Below are positions 12,387 to 25,790 of a stretch of DNA of 64,000 nucleotides, piece after piece. Within the stretch, counting starts at the first letter, position 1. Each line of letters begins with the position of its first letter. The position numbers were made by a program, and so were the translations under genes. Source of the stretch: Batillaria attramentaria (Eukaryota; Mollusca; Gastropoda; Batillariidae); assembly GCA_018292915.2 (NCBI GenBank), contig JACVVK020000139.1, forward strand, positions 796,001 through 860,000, given 5' to 3'. Under the pieces are notes generated by a model. It worked only from the letters and a program-made list of their open reading frames with translations, had not been told where the DNA came from and made no database searches.

Positions 12387-15300
12387 GACATAAATCACAT
12401 TGCGTGTGCTGCTTCTTGGAGTGATTAGCCGAGACTTGACGGCTCAGTGTGACTGGCCCATACTGTAAGATCTGCGCATGATCGATGCGGCGTGTGCCGA
12501 GAGAGCGAGAGAGAAGGAAACTGACCTAGTTTGACTGTCAAATGTGGGTTAGTGCAGCTAATCTCCCCGTGACCTCGGAAAACACAGACTGCAGACTGTC
12601 GGCAGGTCAGCATCGATTACAGACAGGTCCAGCAGCACTCACTGTCTTACCAGATCACCCGTTCTCTTTTGTTCTTCACCCCATCTACCCCCCCCCCCCC
12701 CCACCAACACCTCACCCATCCATCATCTTTCTCTTTTGTGGCCGTTAGCTGTGTATTGTGAACTGGTCCCTTCGATGTTCGGCTTACAAGTCGATTAAAG
12801 TTGGATACTTTATATTGTGGCACTGTGTAGGGTTTCTGGTTTGTTTTTGTTTTTTGTTTTTGTGTGTGTGTGTGTGTGTTTTTTTTTTAAGGCATTTACC
12901 ACATTTGATCTTGATGCGTTGCTGCTGATTCTGTTATTCCCTTGATCGGATATTTTATTGATCATTGCTGGCTAAGTAATCTGATTGATCGGAGCGGGAG
13001 GGGGGCGAAGGGGGTCCTGTTATTGTACAAGAAAAATGACAGTTTTAGGGACAGCTAGGAATGGAGGGGGGGGGGGGGGGGAGGAGGATTGCATGTAAAC
13101 GACGCATGGGTCAGCCAGTCGATTGCTGTCGTGACATTCCATTCCATTCCATGCCGCTGATTACGCCTCATGATGTCTGGGGCTCGGGTTTACGTCACAC
13201 AACATATTATTTAGACGGAACGAGATACCATCCACGCTTCCCCACCCGCATCAGTACAACGTGGCCGTGTCAGATTACAGTGCAGGCGTGCCCGCCAGTT
13301 GCCGGGTATGTGTGCCTGTGTGTTTGAGGATGCGGCGGAAGTCACAATCGATCGTTGTCAGGTGAGCGCACGTGCGTCACAGCTTGCAACGCGCACGACA
13401 ATTTCAGGTCACCTGCATTCTGTCAGGCCTTGAATGGAGATTGCCACTTGGTCGTCATCAGTCGTCATCATCCTGCTTGTATGGAAATGGCGTCTGCCCC
13501 AAAGCACTTAATCATGTTTCCCGCGGAGCCGGTCTGGAATTTGTACATCATTGCAAAGTGCATGCGTGCACACTACTCACAATTTGTGTTTAGGATGTCC
13601 GCGTTGTTACTCCCACGCAATGTTCCCGCTTCCTGGTTCAGTGTGAACTCTTTCCTTCTTTTTGAACTTGCTTAATTAGGTTACAATTTTCTTGTTATTG
13701 AATTTCTGTTTTTCGAGCATATTTTTAATTCACATCCTATTTCAACAATTTGCTGCAAACGTGTGCGCACCACGCGCTGAAGTGGAACTTTTGTAATACG
13801 TGCAGTTGTTTCGTGATTACGTCTGTGTTGCATAGTGCTCCCTTGACGATCAAATTTGCTTTGGGTATGACGTTCTTCCATAGTTAAACGGCGGACAGAA
13901 AACAAAATGTTCGCCCCACATATCGACACAAAGAGGCCACAGCTTGCGTCAGCGATTTTTACCGCGTTCATCGATTCTACTGGCGAGCACTGTACTGCAA
14001 GCACTCGCTTTGACGTAACCGCGATCATGTGACCTAATTGCATGTACATGTCAGCTAACCGGTGCGTCGATTGGTTGTTCAATAATCTCAAGGTCGTTAC
14101 ACCCAACCTTCGTCTGGTACCGCTTGTTTGGCTGACTTCGCAATTCAACGGTTCAGATCTACGTCATCGCTACAGCAAAGGTGTCCATTGATCATGAATC
14201 TTTAGCGGGGCAATCTTGGTTTTGCCTGACGTGCCGAGATTGGCAGTAATTCGAGACAAGCGCGCAATGTGCAATGTGCAGTTAGCGCAGACGGAACGCT
14301 AGATCTTGTGTGCGCGTCAAATGCAGTCGACTTCGTATTTTTTGAAAACATAATTATAGTCTACACATTTCTTTCTCCACCAGATTCACTAAGTTCAGAT
14401 TCAGCGTCCGTCGATAGTTATCAGATTGTCATTAGTGTTGTCATTTTCCAGTAAACAGCTTTTTTTCTGGAGAAACGGTCAGTCCGTTGTTTCTGGTTAG
14501 CACTGCATGGTCTCATCAGTATCCACAAACATGTCTCCCAATCCAACACTCTTCCATCCCCACCCCTTCACCCTTCCTGCTCATTTGTTGTGTAATCGAG
14601 AATTGATCCCCCCACCACCCCCCGCTCACTGTCTAACAGAAGCACAACCATTGTATGAAAGATTTTGAACAGTATAAGGTTTTGTATCGTGGCGTAACTT
14701 ACTGGTCTTGCACCACCACAAAACATTAAAGCTAAAGCCACGACCCCACCCCCACCCCCACCGTGCTACAAATAACGTGTGTAATACACCCTATTTGTAC
14801 ATTGTGCTTATAAATAGTACAGCGTCATTTTCTTGGTCCATTGTTTGCAACATGCTTCCATTTTCCTCCGAGTGGTGGTGGGGTGGTGTTTGTGCGACAA
14901 CAACTAATGTGACGCAGGCCAGATTCCAATGACGAAGTCTGCAGACCTGTTTTGTAGAGCGCGCGCGTCGCCTCTTGTCTGGAAATAGACCTCGTGCCCG
15001 TGCCGTATTGATCGCCTTCACGTTGTGCACGTGCAGGATTCTTGCATGCGCCTCCCTCCATCCCTCCCTCTTAGGCAGGGTGACTTGATAGAGAGAAGGC
15101 AACTTAGGCCCGTGTCTTGCCTTGGTGGCTGCGGGGATGCTACGGTAGAGAGACACACGGGGACCGGCCTTGGAACAGCCATGTGAGGAGAGTGGAGTCG
15201 CCCTGTGTGGTCAGTGACCTCCAGTCGCCGCATTCATTCATAGCTTGGTGACCGCTGAAGGTCTTGTAGAGTTGACAGTCAGGTGACAGGACATGTAGTT

Positions 15301-18300
15301 CAGACGTTACGTGCAGCTCGGCTCTATTGATTTTGGTGTAGAGGTGGAAGGTAATGGCAAGGGTCGTGACGGAACTAGGATCTATGTGAAGCTGTTTTTT
15401 TCTGCTGGATACAATACCGCTGGATTCTTCACTCAGGCAGTTATGGCAATGAATCTGGGGCGGACGGGGAGAGGCTGGATTGTGCACGTGCTTACCGCCA
15501 ACCCGTGTCAGGTCACTTTTCACCCCTTGACCGTCTGCAGTTAGGTCAAGGTTGTTCTTGTGCCGAAAGGTAGCCGTAAATAGGTGGTAGGATTCGACCG
15601 TTAGAGTGTATGTACTTCCCCATCACAGAGTAGAGTATTTCCCCGATGTTTTTTCTCATGTAATTCGTCAGGTCTTATTATCAGAAACAGTGCGGCAGCC
15701 GAAACTTCCTCATGCACTTCCTTGAGTGTTGGCTGCAGCTACGAATGGGCATTCTTCCTGATACTTTTATTAGATAAAGTATAATTTACAGTGACAGTGA
15801 TCGGTCACTTGCATCAATGTACTCCTGGACTAGGTGTGCATTCAACAGGCAATTCAGTTCCTGGCATCAAATCCGCCTAGGACTGTAACAGGTGTATTGA
15901 TATTTGCAGCATGACAGCACTGCTGTGCTCTGCAAGTGTACATGTAAATATATTCTATATTGGTTGCATGTGTGTGTGTTGACCAGGTTGGCTGTACCAC
16001 ACGTCGTCACAGTTGGGCGAGAAAGAGAACCGTGAGCAGCACGCCATCCGTAATTTGTCCAAGTCAGTGGAGCTGGACAGTAGCAACGGGCAGACATGGT
16101 ACATGCTGGGCAGGTGAGTTCATTTTCTAGTGCTTACTCCCCCTGTGTACCCAAGTCTGTATCCCTCACAGTAGATGTTATTAAACATCATCTAAGTTGA
16201 AGCAGTTCAAATGGTCATGCTAGTAATCTATTTAGGAGGACCAAAATATAACGGCCACTTACGCTAGATAGCCCATGCTTTAACCTCCAGACCGGTTTGT
16301 GTACATGTACCAACAAATGTCACACTGCTTGATTCACAGTCTCAGGTCTGTGAGGTACTGTGCCTGGAAAACCTAGACAGTACAAATTGTAGTGCTTTAC
16401 AGGAGGTTAAATACACTGTGCACAACAGGTATACTGGTGATCAATATAATTACTACTGACAGGTGGAGAGATGATACATTGTACAAGACCAGTATTTACA
16501 GACGTGTATGCTTCTAGTTTGGGAGCCTAGTAGCAGTATTGTAGAAGCCATTATGACATGTGTGCCATTGTAACAGGTGCTACTCTAGGCTGGGCAAGGT
16601 GCATGATGCCTTTGTCTCCTATCGCCAGTCCATTGACAAGTCAGAGGCCAACGCTGATACCTGGTGCTCCATAGGGTGAGTACAGCATAGCGCGTCCCTG
16701 GTTATGCACCCATGGCTCAGTATAGATAGGCATTCAGTGGACAGGGTGTTGGTGTTTAGAAACTACTGTTGGTGTTAATTGTAAGGTTACTGTGTGCCGC
16801 AGTCAAAGGCTGAAGCAGATAATGAAAGCACACAGAGTACGACACAATGAACCTTGAGAATGAGCTAGAGTAGTGTATGTGTTGCTCTGCAACACACAGC
16901 TCTGCCCTGTAGTGACGGTGATGATGGTGGTTTTCAGGGTGCTGTATCAGCAACAGAACCAGCCTATGGATGCACTGCAGGCTTACATCTGCGCGGTGCA
17001 ACTGGACAAGTCTCACTCAGCGGCCTGGACAGATCTGGCCATCCTGTACGAGACGTGTAACCAGCCAAGCGACGCCTTGGCCTGCTACCTCAACGCCACA
17101 CGTAACAGGGATGATGTCAGCGCCAACGTAGCGGCCAAGATCAAGTTCCTACAGCAGAACCTTAGCAATATCCCCATGCAAAATCTGCAGAACAAGTGAG
17201 AATCTCAGTTTGTCGAATGTTCAGTGCATAAACTTTCTGGTCACTCCCAGTGTCTGATTTTGAATTCTTAACATTCTTCTGTTAACACGCACTCTCCTGT
17301 CTACACTGCTGTTTCTTATGATGCATAGTTTAGATGTTGTTTAAAACCTTGGAGTGAAAGTGTAGGTTCTGTCACAGAGTCATTTCATTATTTTCATGGA
17401 CTTTACACCAAAGATAACCCACACTCAATCCTGGTAAGTTATTCTCAGACTTGAGTTGTGTGGAAAAAAAATTGTGATGCCAGTGATTTGAAATCTGTGG
17501 TCTGTTTATGGAACATTTTCCCAGTGGTCATTGATTGTGTATTTGAACCTCGCACCCTTGACTTTGCTGTCACAGGCCCCGCACACTGCCCAGTATAGAA
17601 GAGGCATGGCGCCTACCCATCCCTGCCGAGCTGACTTCACGACAGAATACTGGTGGCCTTGCTACTCCAGGACAGGTAAACACGTTGTTTTCTGTAATAA
17701 CTGCTGTTTTAGCAGGGCCTTCAACGCCCTCAAAAGGAAATGTGAGAGTGTATGAGGGAAGGGTTTGATGTAAGAGGAAGCCAGATTTCCAGTTACAGGG
17801 TGAAAGAAGACGTATTTTCAGAGTAAATTTTCAGTGTCGTTTGTCAGAGGTTTTGTGGTGTTTGTTGGGGAAGATTGAGCAATTTTGTCCGTTTCCTTGC
17901 CCCTATGCGTGCTGGTTTGAGAATCTCATTATTGTCTGTTTTCCCCCGTCTGATGTCGGTTGTCATTGTCTGAAATGTGCGTGGTGCTGTCAACAGACGC
18001 AGAATGGGATGTCAGGAGCAATGTCAGGATTGACGGGGCAGTCAAACGCATCAGCTAGTGACGACAGTACGGCCGAGAAGAAGAAAAATCGCAAGCGGGT
18101 ATGTCACTATAACACTAAAAGTACAGTTTACTTGTCATCATCATCCCTACAGAAGTGCACAGGACAAGGGGAGGGAATTACACTCAGTGACAGCCTGTTG
18201 GCTGTGCTGGTGTGTGATGTCAGTTGAGAGAACGGACTGGTGGTACATTGTAAATTATCATGCTCACAGCTGGATTGAGATCTTATGTTAGTAAACGGTT

Positions 18301-20849
18301 GCCAGATTGTGGAGATTTGGCATTTAGTTTTGCTGAAATGGGTATTCAGAAAACAAAATAAACTTGACTATGTGGTGTTTCAGTTTTCTCTGCTTTTTTA
18401 TTACAAGTCATGCCCCCCAAAAAGTGAAATTCCAGCTGTGTTTAGATTTGTCCTGTAAACATGGCCACAGGTAGAAAAGTTCTGCACTGACAGTGTTTGC
18501 AACTGTTCTGACAGTGATTAGCATGGGTTTGGCTGTGAACACTGCTCACAAGGCTTGTTGTGTAGAGCTGGGGTGTCACTGCACTCAGTTACATCATCCC
18601 CAGACACCCATGTTACTTGGGTACTGGTCTCTTGGTGTGTTGGGGTGCAGGCCAGTTGATCACATGTCAGACATGTATGATGTACATGTATGTAGTTAAA
18701 TGGATCATGCCAGCTGTAACAGATGGATAATACCAGGTGTAATGAGCGTGCTTTCTGTTCACTCTGATCCCTTTGTATCTTACTTTTATTTTTTATTTTA
18801 TGGAGGTTTGTGTTTCATGAGCCAACATTATTGATCTGCTGACAGGCTTCAAAGGATTCTGCAGAGATGCCCCCACCCGCTCCCCAGCAGCCGCCAGCAC
18901 CCCCACCCCTCAACCCCCAGCAGATGCAGCTACTCCAGTACTTGCTTTCTAACAAGGTAAGACACCACCAGGCTGTCAGTCTGTGGCCATCACTTCTGAT
19001 GGAAGTCTGATTTTAGCTGGCTTCCTTAGAAACACCTGCAGCTGGTACTACAAGATGGGATGAAGCTTTTTGCTGTCACATACAAGACATATTCTCTCCT
19101 TTCACAAGTGTGCTAGGCTTCAGGTCAGGAAATTTATTTCCCAGAAGGGTGACATGAGTTGGTTTACTTATCGGAATTTCTGTTAATTTTGGTCCGTTTT
19201 TTGTTTTCTTTTTTGTTTTTCCTCATGCATTTTGTTAGCTGTTGCCTGTACTTGTGTAGAGGTAGGTAGGGTTGTGTTTGTTTTTGTGTGGAGACAGTGT
19301 TCATGCCAGCCGAGGGACATCTGACAGGTAGAAGAATGTGTGTATGTTTCAGGCTAATCTGAATCAGCAGCAGCAGCAGTTACTACGACAGTTGCAGCAC
19401 CAGCTTCTCATGTCCCAGCAGCATGTACAGCAACAGCAACAACAACAGCAGCAGAAGGCTCAGGTAGGTCGCGTGTCACATACCCTCATGCCTACCGTAG
19501 ACTCTGTGTAATGTACAGAATACAAAACGTCATGAAGACTGCATATGGGAGTTGTTGAAGTGTGTGATGATGTGATGAATGTTACTGTAGTGTGTATCTG
19601 TATGTGTGTTACAGGGAGGGAGCCCTCACTCACCAGGCCAGGTACCACAGTCTGGAATCACTTCACCTGCTCAAGGTATGGGATTTCTTTTTGCATTTGG
19701 AGGGGGGGGGGGGGGGGGGGTTCTGGTTTCACTTTGTGAAGCATCAAGAGCTTCTCAGAGGTTAAGTGCTTTTGATTCCACATTGGTGTTGGTGCGTGTA
19801 TGTACTGTGCACTGTTTGTGGTTTATGTGAAGGGATTAGTGCAGCAAGTCATTACAGACCTTTGACCGAATTCCTTTCTCTGTCGACAGCCATGCCACCA
19901 CCATCAGAGTTGCCGATCGGACGGTCAGCTCACAGCACACCCACATCTCATCCCAGCAGTGGAAGCATTCACCCACCACCCCATGGAGCTTCAGCCAGCG
20001 TGGGGGTGAGTGGAGGATACCCCGCTCACATTCCAGCCTCCAGTGGCCCTGCTTCCACTCCCAGCAGTTTCTTCCCCCACCCTCCCACCTACCCCAGCAG
20101 CTACCCGTCGGTGTCGGAGGATGTGTCACCCTCCAAGCGACGGTGTTTGTCAGAGGACGAGCTGAGCACGTACCTCTCGCAGCAGGAGGCGTATTTGGCG
20201 GAGGACATGAAAAGTCAGATGCGGAGCCAGTTTTACGCGTGGAGTGGGGCTGCCAGTTACGGTGGTAATGGTGGTCCACGGACAGGGGCGGGCAACCCTC
20301 CCAGCGGACTCAGCCCCAGCAAGTGGCCGAAAAGCAGTTGTGGTGGTGTAGGTCAGAGTGGACAGACAGCGTTAGGTCCCGCCTCCTCTTCCGTACATTC
20401 CTCTTCTGTCGCCATGACAACTGTGTCCAGCACATCTCAGGTTACTTCCCCTGCTCAGGCGTCGAAAAGTGGTGGCACATCTGGTGCCGGGTGCTCTGGG
20501 CCGGGTGGCAAGTGTTCGTGGCCGGACCAGGCACCCTCCGTACCCATGTACACCATCGCTCAAACTAAGGAGTGTGGAATCGTCCTTAAACGCAGCACGC
20601 AGCCTCCTGTCACTGATGCCTCCTCCACATCATCTTCATCCGTTACAACCACCTCATCATCAACATCAACAACAGACACCGAGACTCCCACAACGGAAGC
20701 GGGGTCCACGTTCAAGCAACCCGAGCCCAAGATAAAGAAGCCGCGGGAACTTAGTGTCAAAATGTCTGCTCAGGAAATTCTCGATGCCACCAAAGGTTTG
20801 GGTAAGTTGTGCTTGTAGTGTGTGCTGTCTCCCCCCCCCCCCCCCTCCA

Positions 20850-20941
<92 letters not shown>

Positions 20942-21320
20942 TATAACCAGATTTTTTAATTTAAAGATGTTCCATGCCATTCATTTTATATATTGCACAT
21001 TCCAATCAGCGTAAGGTGGTAATCTTGTCTAGTCACTTGCCTTAACATTAGTAGGTAATGTTCATGTACACCATACATAAACAGTTTATTATAAGTCACG
21101 GCATGTCATGTTTCAGGTCTGCTCCACAAACACACCATCAGCATTCTGGGGGACAACCTTCCCCCACCAGCACCCCCCTCACCCCCTCACCCACCCCTTC
21201 CGAAGGAACATCTCAACCCACCGACTCCCAGTGTTTATGTGAGTAGTCAGCAGTGTGAACAACTACACTGTAATAGATGTTTGTGTTTGTACGACAAACC
21301 TCCCTCAAGGCCATTCTGTT

Positions 21321-21394
<74 letters not shown>

Positions 21395-24300
21395 CACATG
21401 ACGCGCACTTGATTGTGTTTAACAATTTCCAAGTGCAATGGGCACCTTAAACTGGCCATATACACATTCGTCACGCTGAGTGTTCAGTCTTGCCTTGACA
21501 GTAAATCTGTCAGTAATTTCTGTCTCCAGACAGACAGGACATTGTGTCTAGTGTTGTGAACAGTGATCTTACGGAGTGTTGTTAACTTTTCAGTTGGAGA
21601 GCAAAAAGGACGCCTTCTCCCCAGAACTTCAACAGTACTGTAGCTCTCAACCGGTGGTTGTTATACGCGGCATCGCTGCGGCTCTTAAGCTTGGTAAGAA
21701 TTCTTCCCTCTCTGACTGCTGCGTCCTCTACAGTTCTGGTCCTAGTTGTCTTTTACCTGATGTCAAGTCAGAATTAGTGTGTTGCCAGATGAACTGAAAT
21801 TTGAATTTGTGCCCCAAAAGTCTTTAGAGCATGCCATGTTGACATGTAAAAATGTTCATTTAGAGCCTCAAAAGATTTGGGAGTTAAATGTACTTGGATG
21901 ACGAGAGTGCAGGTTATTGTAGTGATTTTGTAACCATGACCAGCCGGTAGCCCTAGTTTGGTTTATGTCCATTTGGTTCATTGTTTTAGATTTGTTGTGC
22001 TAAATGGGAGTTGTTGTGTATTTCAGACCTGGGCCTGTTTTCTACCAAAACATTAGTGGAAGCCAACCCAGATCATGAGGTGGAGGTCAGAACACAGGTA
22101 AATATGGTCTTCCTCTCTTTCAGTTTCATTCATTCATTCAGTAGATTACGGAAGTGTACGTATGCACTAAGTAAGTAAATGGGTATTGCGCATGTCAACG
22201 TAACGGTAAAAGCAAGACCATTGTGTGGTGGTGTACTAGCAAGGTTTTCTTTCTGGGCTGTCGTTGCTTATCACAGTTTATTTTTGTGGTTGAACAGAAA
22301 CAACAGGCGCCTGATGAAAATCGTGACCAGAACGGGCGTCAGTTGTGGCCGTGTTACAGTAGTCGAGGGAAAAGCACCGTCGCCAAATACGCTCAGTATC
22401 AGGCCACATCTTTCCAAGAATCTCTCAAGGTAAACACAGTGTCCCTAAGAAAATTATACCTATCTCTTTCTCTTCTGACCAGTCATCTTCTACCTTCAGT
22501 ATAACTGTATTCTACATTCTGTTTTGTAATGCCCTGTTGCTGTATTACAGTTGTCTGTCTGTATTTGTATTCCATTTCACAGTAATGTTTGTGAACTATT
22601 AGTCGTATCATTTCACAGTAATGTTTGTGAACTATTAGTAGTATCATTTCATGTGTTGCTGTAGTAAGACAATTGTTAATTGTTGTGTGTGTGCGTGCGT
22701 GTGTCTAGGAGGAGCAGGATAAAGTGAAGGGAATCCATAAGCCGGAGAAGGAATCCGACAGTGACTCAAACTCCTCCAACCCATCCAGAAAGTAAGTTTC
22801 TCCTCAGTAGCAATGGCTAGATTTACAGTAACCTCTGTGTCTTTGTAAGTGTCTTTTGTAAGGTTTTTAATGCCACCTTCCCACCCCCACCCCCACCCCC
22901 AACCCCCCACGCCCCCCCCCCCCTCCGACCCCCACCCCTTTACACCCCCCTCTGGTTCCCTGCCCATGTTTCTTTAGTTTCTTGTGCATTTCAGGCTTTA
23001 CCAGCCTTCCGCTGCCTATCAGTCCGTAATCTGTTTCACTCTATAGTGTTTCTGCATTTAGTAGTTCATTTACCTCAAGCAACTGATACTTGATACTGCC
23101 AGTGTAGCAGTTAGTATGTATTAACACAGCAGAGCTAATGTTTTTGTTTTGTTTCGCCAGGCGAAAGTTCAAGACGATCAGGTTTGGCACGAACGTGGAC
23201 TTGTCCGACAACGAGAAATGGAGGACGCAGCTGGCGGAGCTGACCAAACTGCCGGCCTTCACGCGCGTTGTGTCGGGCAGCAACATGCTGAGTCACGTGG
23301 GTCACAAGATCCTCGGCATGAACACCGTGCAACTCTACATGAAGGTCCCCGGCTCACGTACGCCAGGTACGGACAGGAGAGTTTTGTCACACGATGTTAG
23401 GCACATTATCTCAACTGCATACTATGTATAGGAGTGTGGGCACCATCCTGTCTTTATTTAGGAGAAAGTAATGTGTGAATGTGGATGGTACTTTGACACA
23501 ATATTGACAGACATATTGAGGTGGGGGGATGTTGTGCACAAGAGATAAAGGGAGACAACTTGTAGACTGCCAAGCGAGAGAAGTTACACTCTTCCGGTGT
23601 TTTTCCCTGTTTTGTTTTCTCACTGTTTTGGCAACACGATTTGAGTGGGTGAAGTCCTGGGATGTATACTTACTAATTACATGTTTTGTTTTTGCTCTTT
23701 AAACAGGTCATCAGGAGAACAATAATTTCTGTTCTGTCAACATCAATATCGGCCCTGGTGACTGCGAGTGGTTCGGTGTGCCCGATGCCTACTGGGGAGT
23801 CATCGCTAAACTGTGTGAAAAGTGAGTGTCCAGCTTGCGCAGCTGGTTGGAATCTTGGTCATTAAATGCACGGTTTAGGTGAACACCTTCAGTTTGAAAA
23901 CAACTTTTTGAATGTTTGTAGTTTTGCTGTTGGAGCATTAGTTCCTGGGTGTGTGGTCTTTTTATTGTTGTTGTTACTGATTGTATGTTGATAATGAAAG
24001 AGCAGCTGTGAACCCCAACCTGTACCATTCTGTTCCACTAATATACTTGTGTCTGTGCAGGAATGGTGTTGATTACCTGAACGGGTCGTGGTGGCCGGTC
24101 CTGGAGGATCTGTACGATAATGATGTGCCCGTCTACCGCTTCATCCAGAAACCTGGTGACCTCGTCTGGATCGGACCGGGCTGTGTCCACTGGGTGCAGG
24201 CCATTGTAAGTGTTGCCTTCATTTTCCCCATCTCAGTGCATCTTTCGTCTTTGTGCAAGTTACCAGGTGACAGTAGATGCAGAGAGTTCTACAAGGTTAT

Positions 24301-24648
24301 TATCCATTTGAAGCTTTAATCATTTTCTTTCATGTGTGTAGGTTAGGGCAGCGTCACAGATTTTTCGTATTTGATGATGTCTGACTTTTTCCTGTTTCCA
24401 TTGACATGTTGTGCCTGTTTTGTTGGGTCTCATGTGTTGCGTTGTGTGTTCAGGGTTGGTGCAACAACATCGCGTGGAACGTGGGTCCCCTGACTTACAA
24501 CCAGTACAAGCTGGCCATCGAGCGCTACGAGTACAACAAACTACGCTTCTACAAGTCCATCGTTCCCATGGTGCACCTGTCCTGGAACTTCGCCAGAAAT
24601 ATCCGCATTACGGAGACCAAACTGTATGAACAGATCAAGTGAGTACCA

Positions 24649-24686
<38 letters not shown>

Positions 24687-25744
24687 ATTACAAGGTAGGA
24701 AAAGCAAGGGAGACTCCACTCGTACAAACTAACAACCATTTACTGGCCCTGAGAGCTGATGGTCTGTGACCCTATCTTTGCTTCACAACAGTGGCTTTGT
24801 GAAAGCGTCTTTGCTCAACGCTTGTTGCTCGAGTGTTTATGATGGGTTTATTCACTGCAAAATACTTCAAACAAGAGCTAGGTATAGTGTGAATGTTTCA
24901 CAGAAATAGGCAGTATATGAATGAAAAAAACTAACGTCGTGTGTGTGTGTGTTTACAGGTTTGTGTTGATGCGGTCGCTGCGCCAGATCCGCATGAGCCT
25001 TGACCTTGTAGAGGATCTTGGGAAGGAAGTGAAGTATCAGAGTCGTGTGGAGAATGAAGAGACGTACTACTGCGAGGATTGCGAGGTGAGCGTCAGTTCC
25101 AAGCAGTTTGCAGCGTTGAAATATATTGGTTGTGCAGGGTTACATTGCTTGTTGAATTTGTAGTAGTTACAGATATTGCTTTGGGAATGTGCTGGTCATC
25201 TGAAACATCGATTACAAACATGGTTTTCATTTAGCATTGCTCAGGGCAGTATCTTCTCTTCCTCTGAACCCATTTTCAAGCAACAGCTGAGAGTGTTTTT
25301 AACTGTTCGTGGTGAAGTGCAGTAAGTAGTTGTGTGTTGGAAGTTGACATGGTGCTTTTTGTCCTGACAGATGGAGACATTCTGCGTGCTGTTTGTGAAG
25401 AAGAAGGATGATAAGTTTGTGGTGTACTGTCAGAACTGCGCTCTCAAGATCTCACCCAAGCTGGAGTCCTTCGTCATACTCACACAGTTCAAGCTGTCTG
25501 AGCTTGTGGAACTCTACGACAACTTTGTCATGTTTCAAGTGAGTCACCACAAGGCTTTTATACCATGTTATACCACAGTGCTAAGTGGCAGGTCAGATAG
25601 AAAATGTCAAACTGGTGTTACAAAGCCGGCAAAACTGTCATCATAAATGACGGGGGAAAGTGGGGGGAGATATTGCTGCAGTGGAAACCTATCTTTTTTT
25701 ATCTACTTTGAAATCATTGAGACTCTCCCTCTTCCTCCCTCATT

Positions 25745-25790
<46 letters not shown>

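Larger units (their letters stand above)
7989..15986. other. 8-kb KDM6 intron with promoter-like block
   Basis: Holds G/C homopolymers, CA microsatellites (8883, 12338), the promoter-like block at 10250-10460 with a following unidentified open frame (11018), and otherwise unannotatable sequence. No recognised gene on either strand. Confidence 0.8.

Noticed and set aside
13681..14148. 155-residue minus-strand open frame in KDM6 intron 4
   Set aside because: Not low complexity, but no recognisable domain, no splice partners and no promoter; may be chance. Not listed as a gene.
25371..25646. Read-through version of KDM6 exon 24 ending in 35 extra residues
   Set aside because: The donor gtgagt at 25539 is strong and the extra tail has no similarity; the spliced QPHSLFMS ending is preferred, though unproven.
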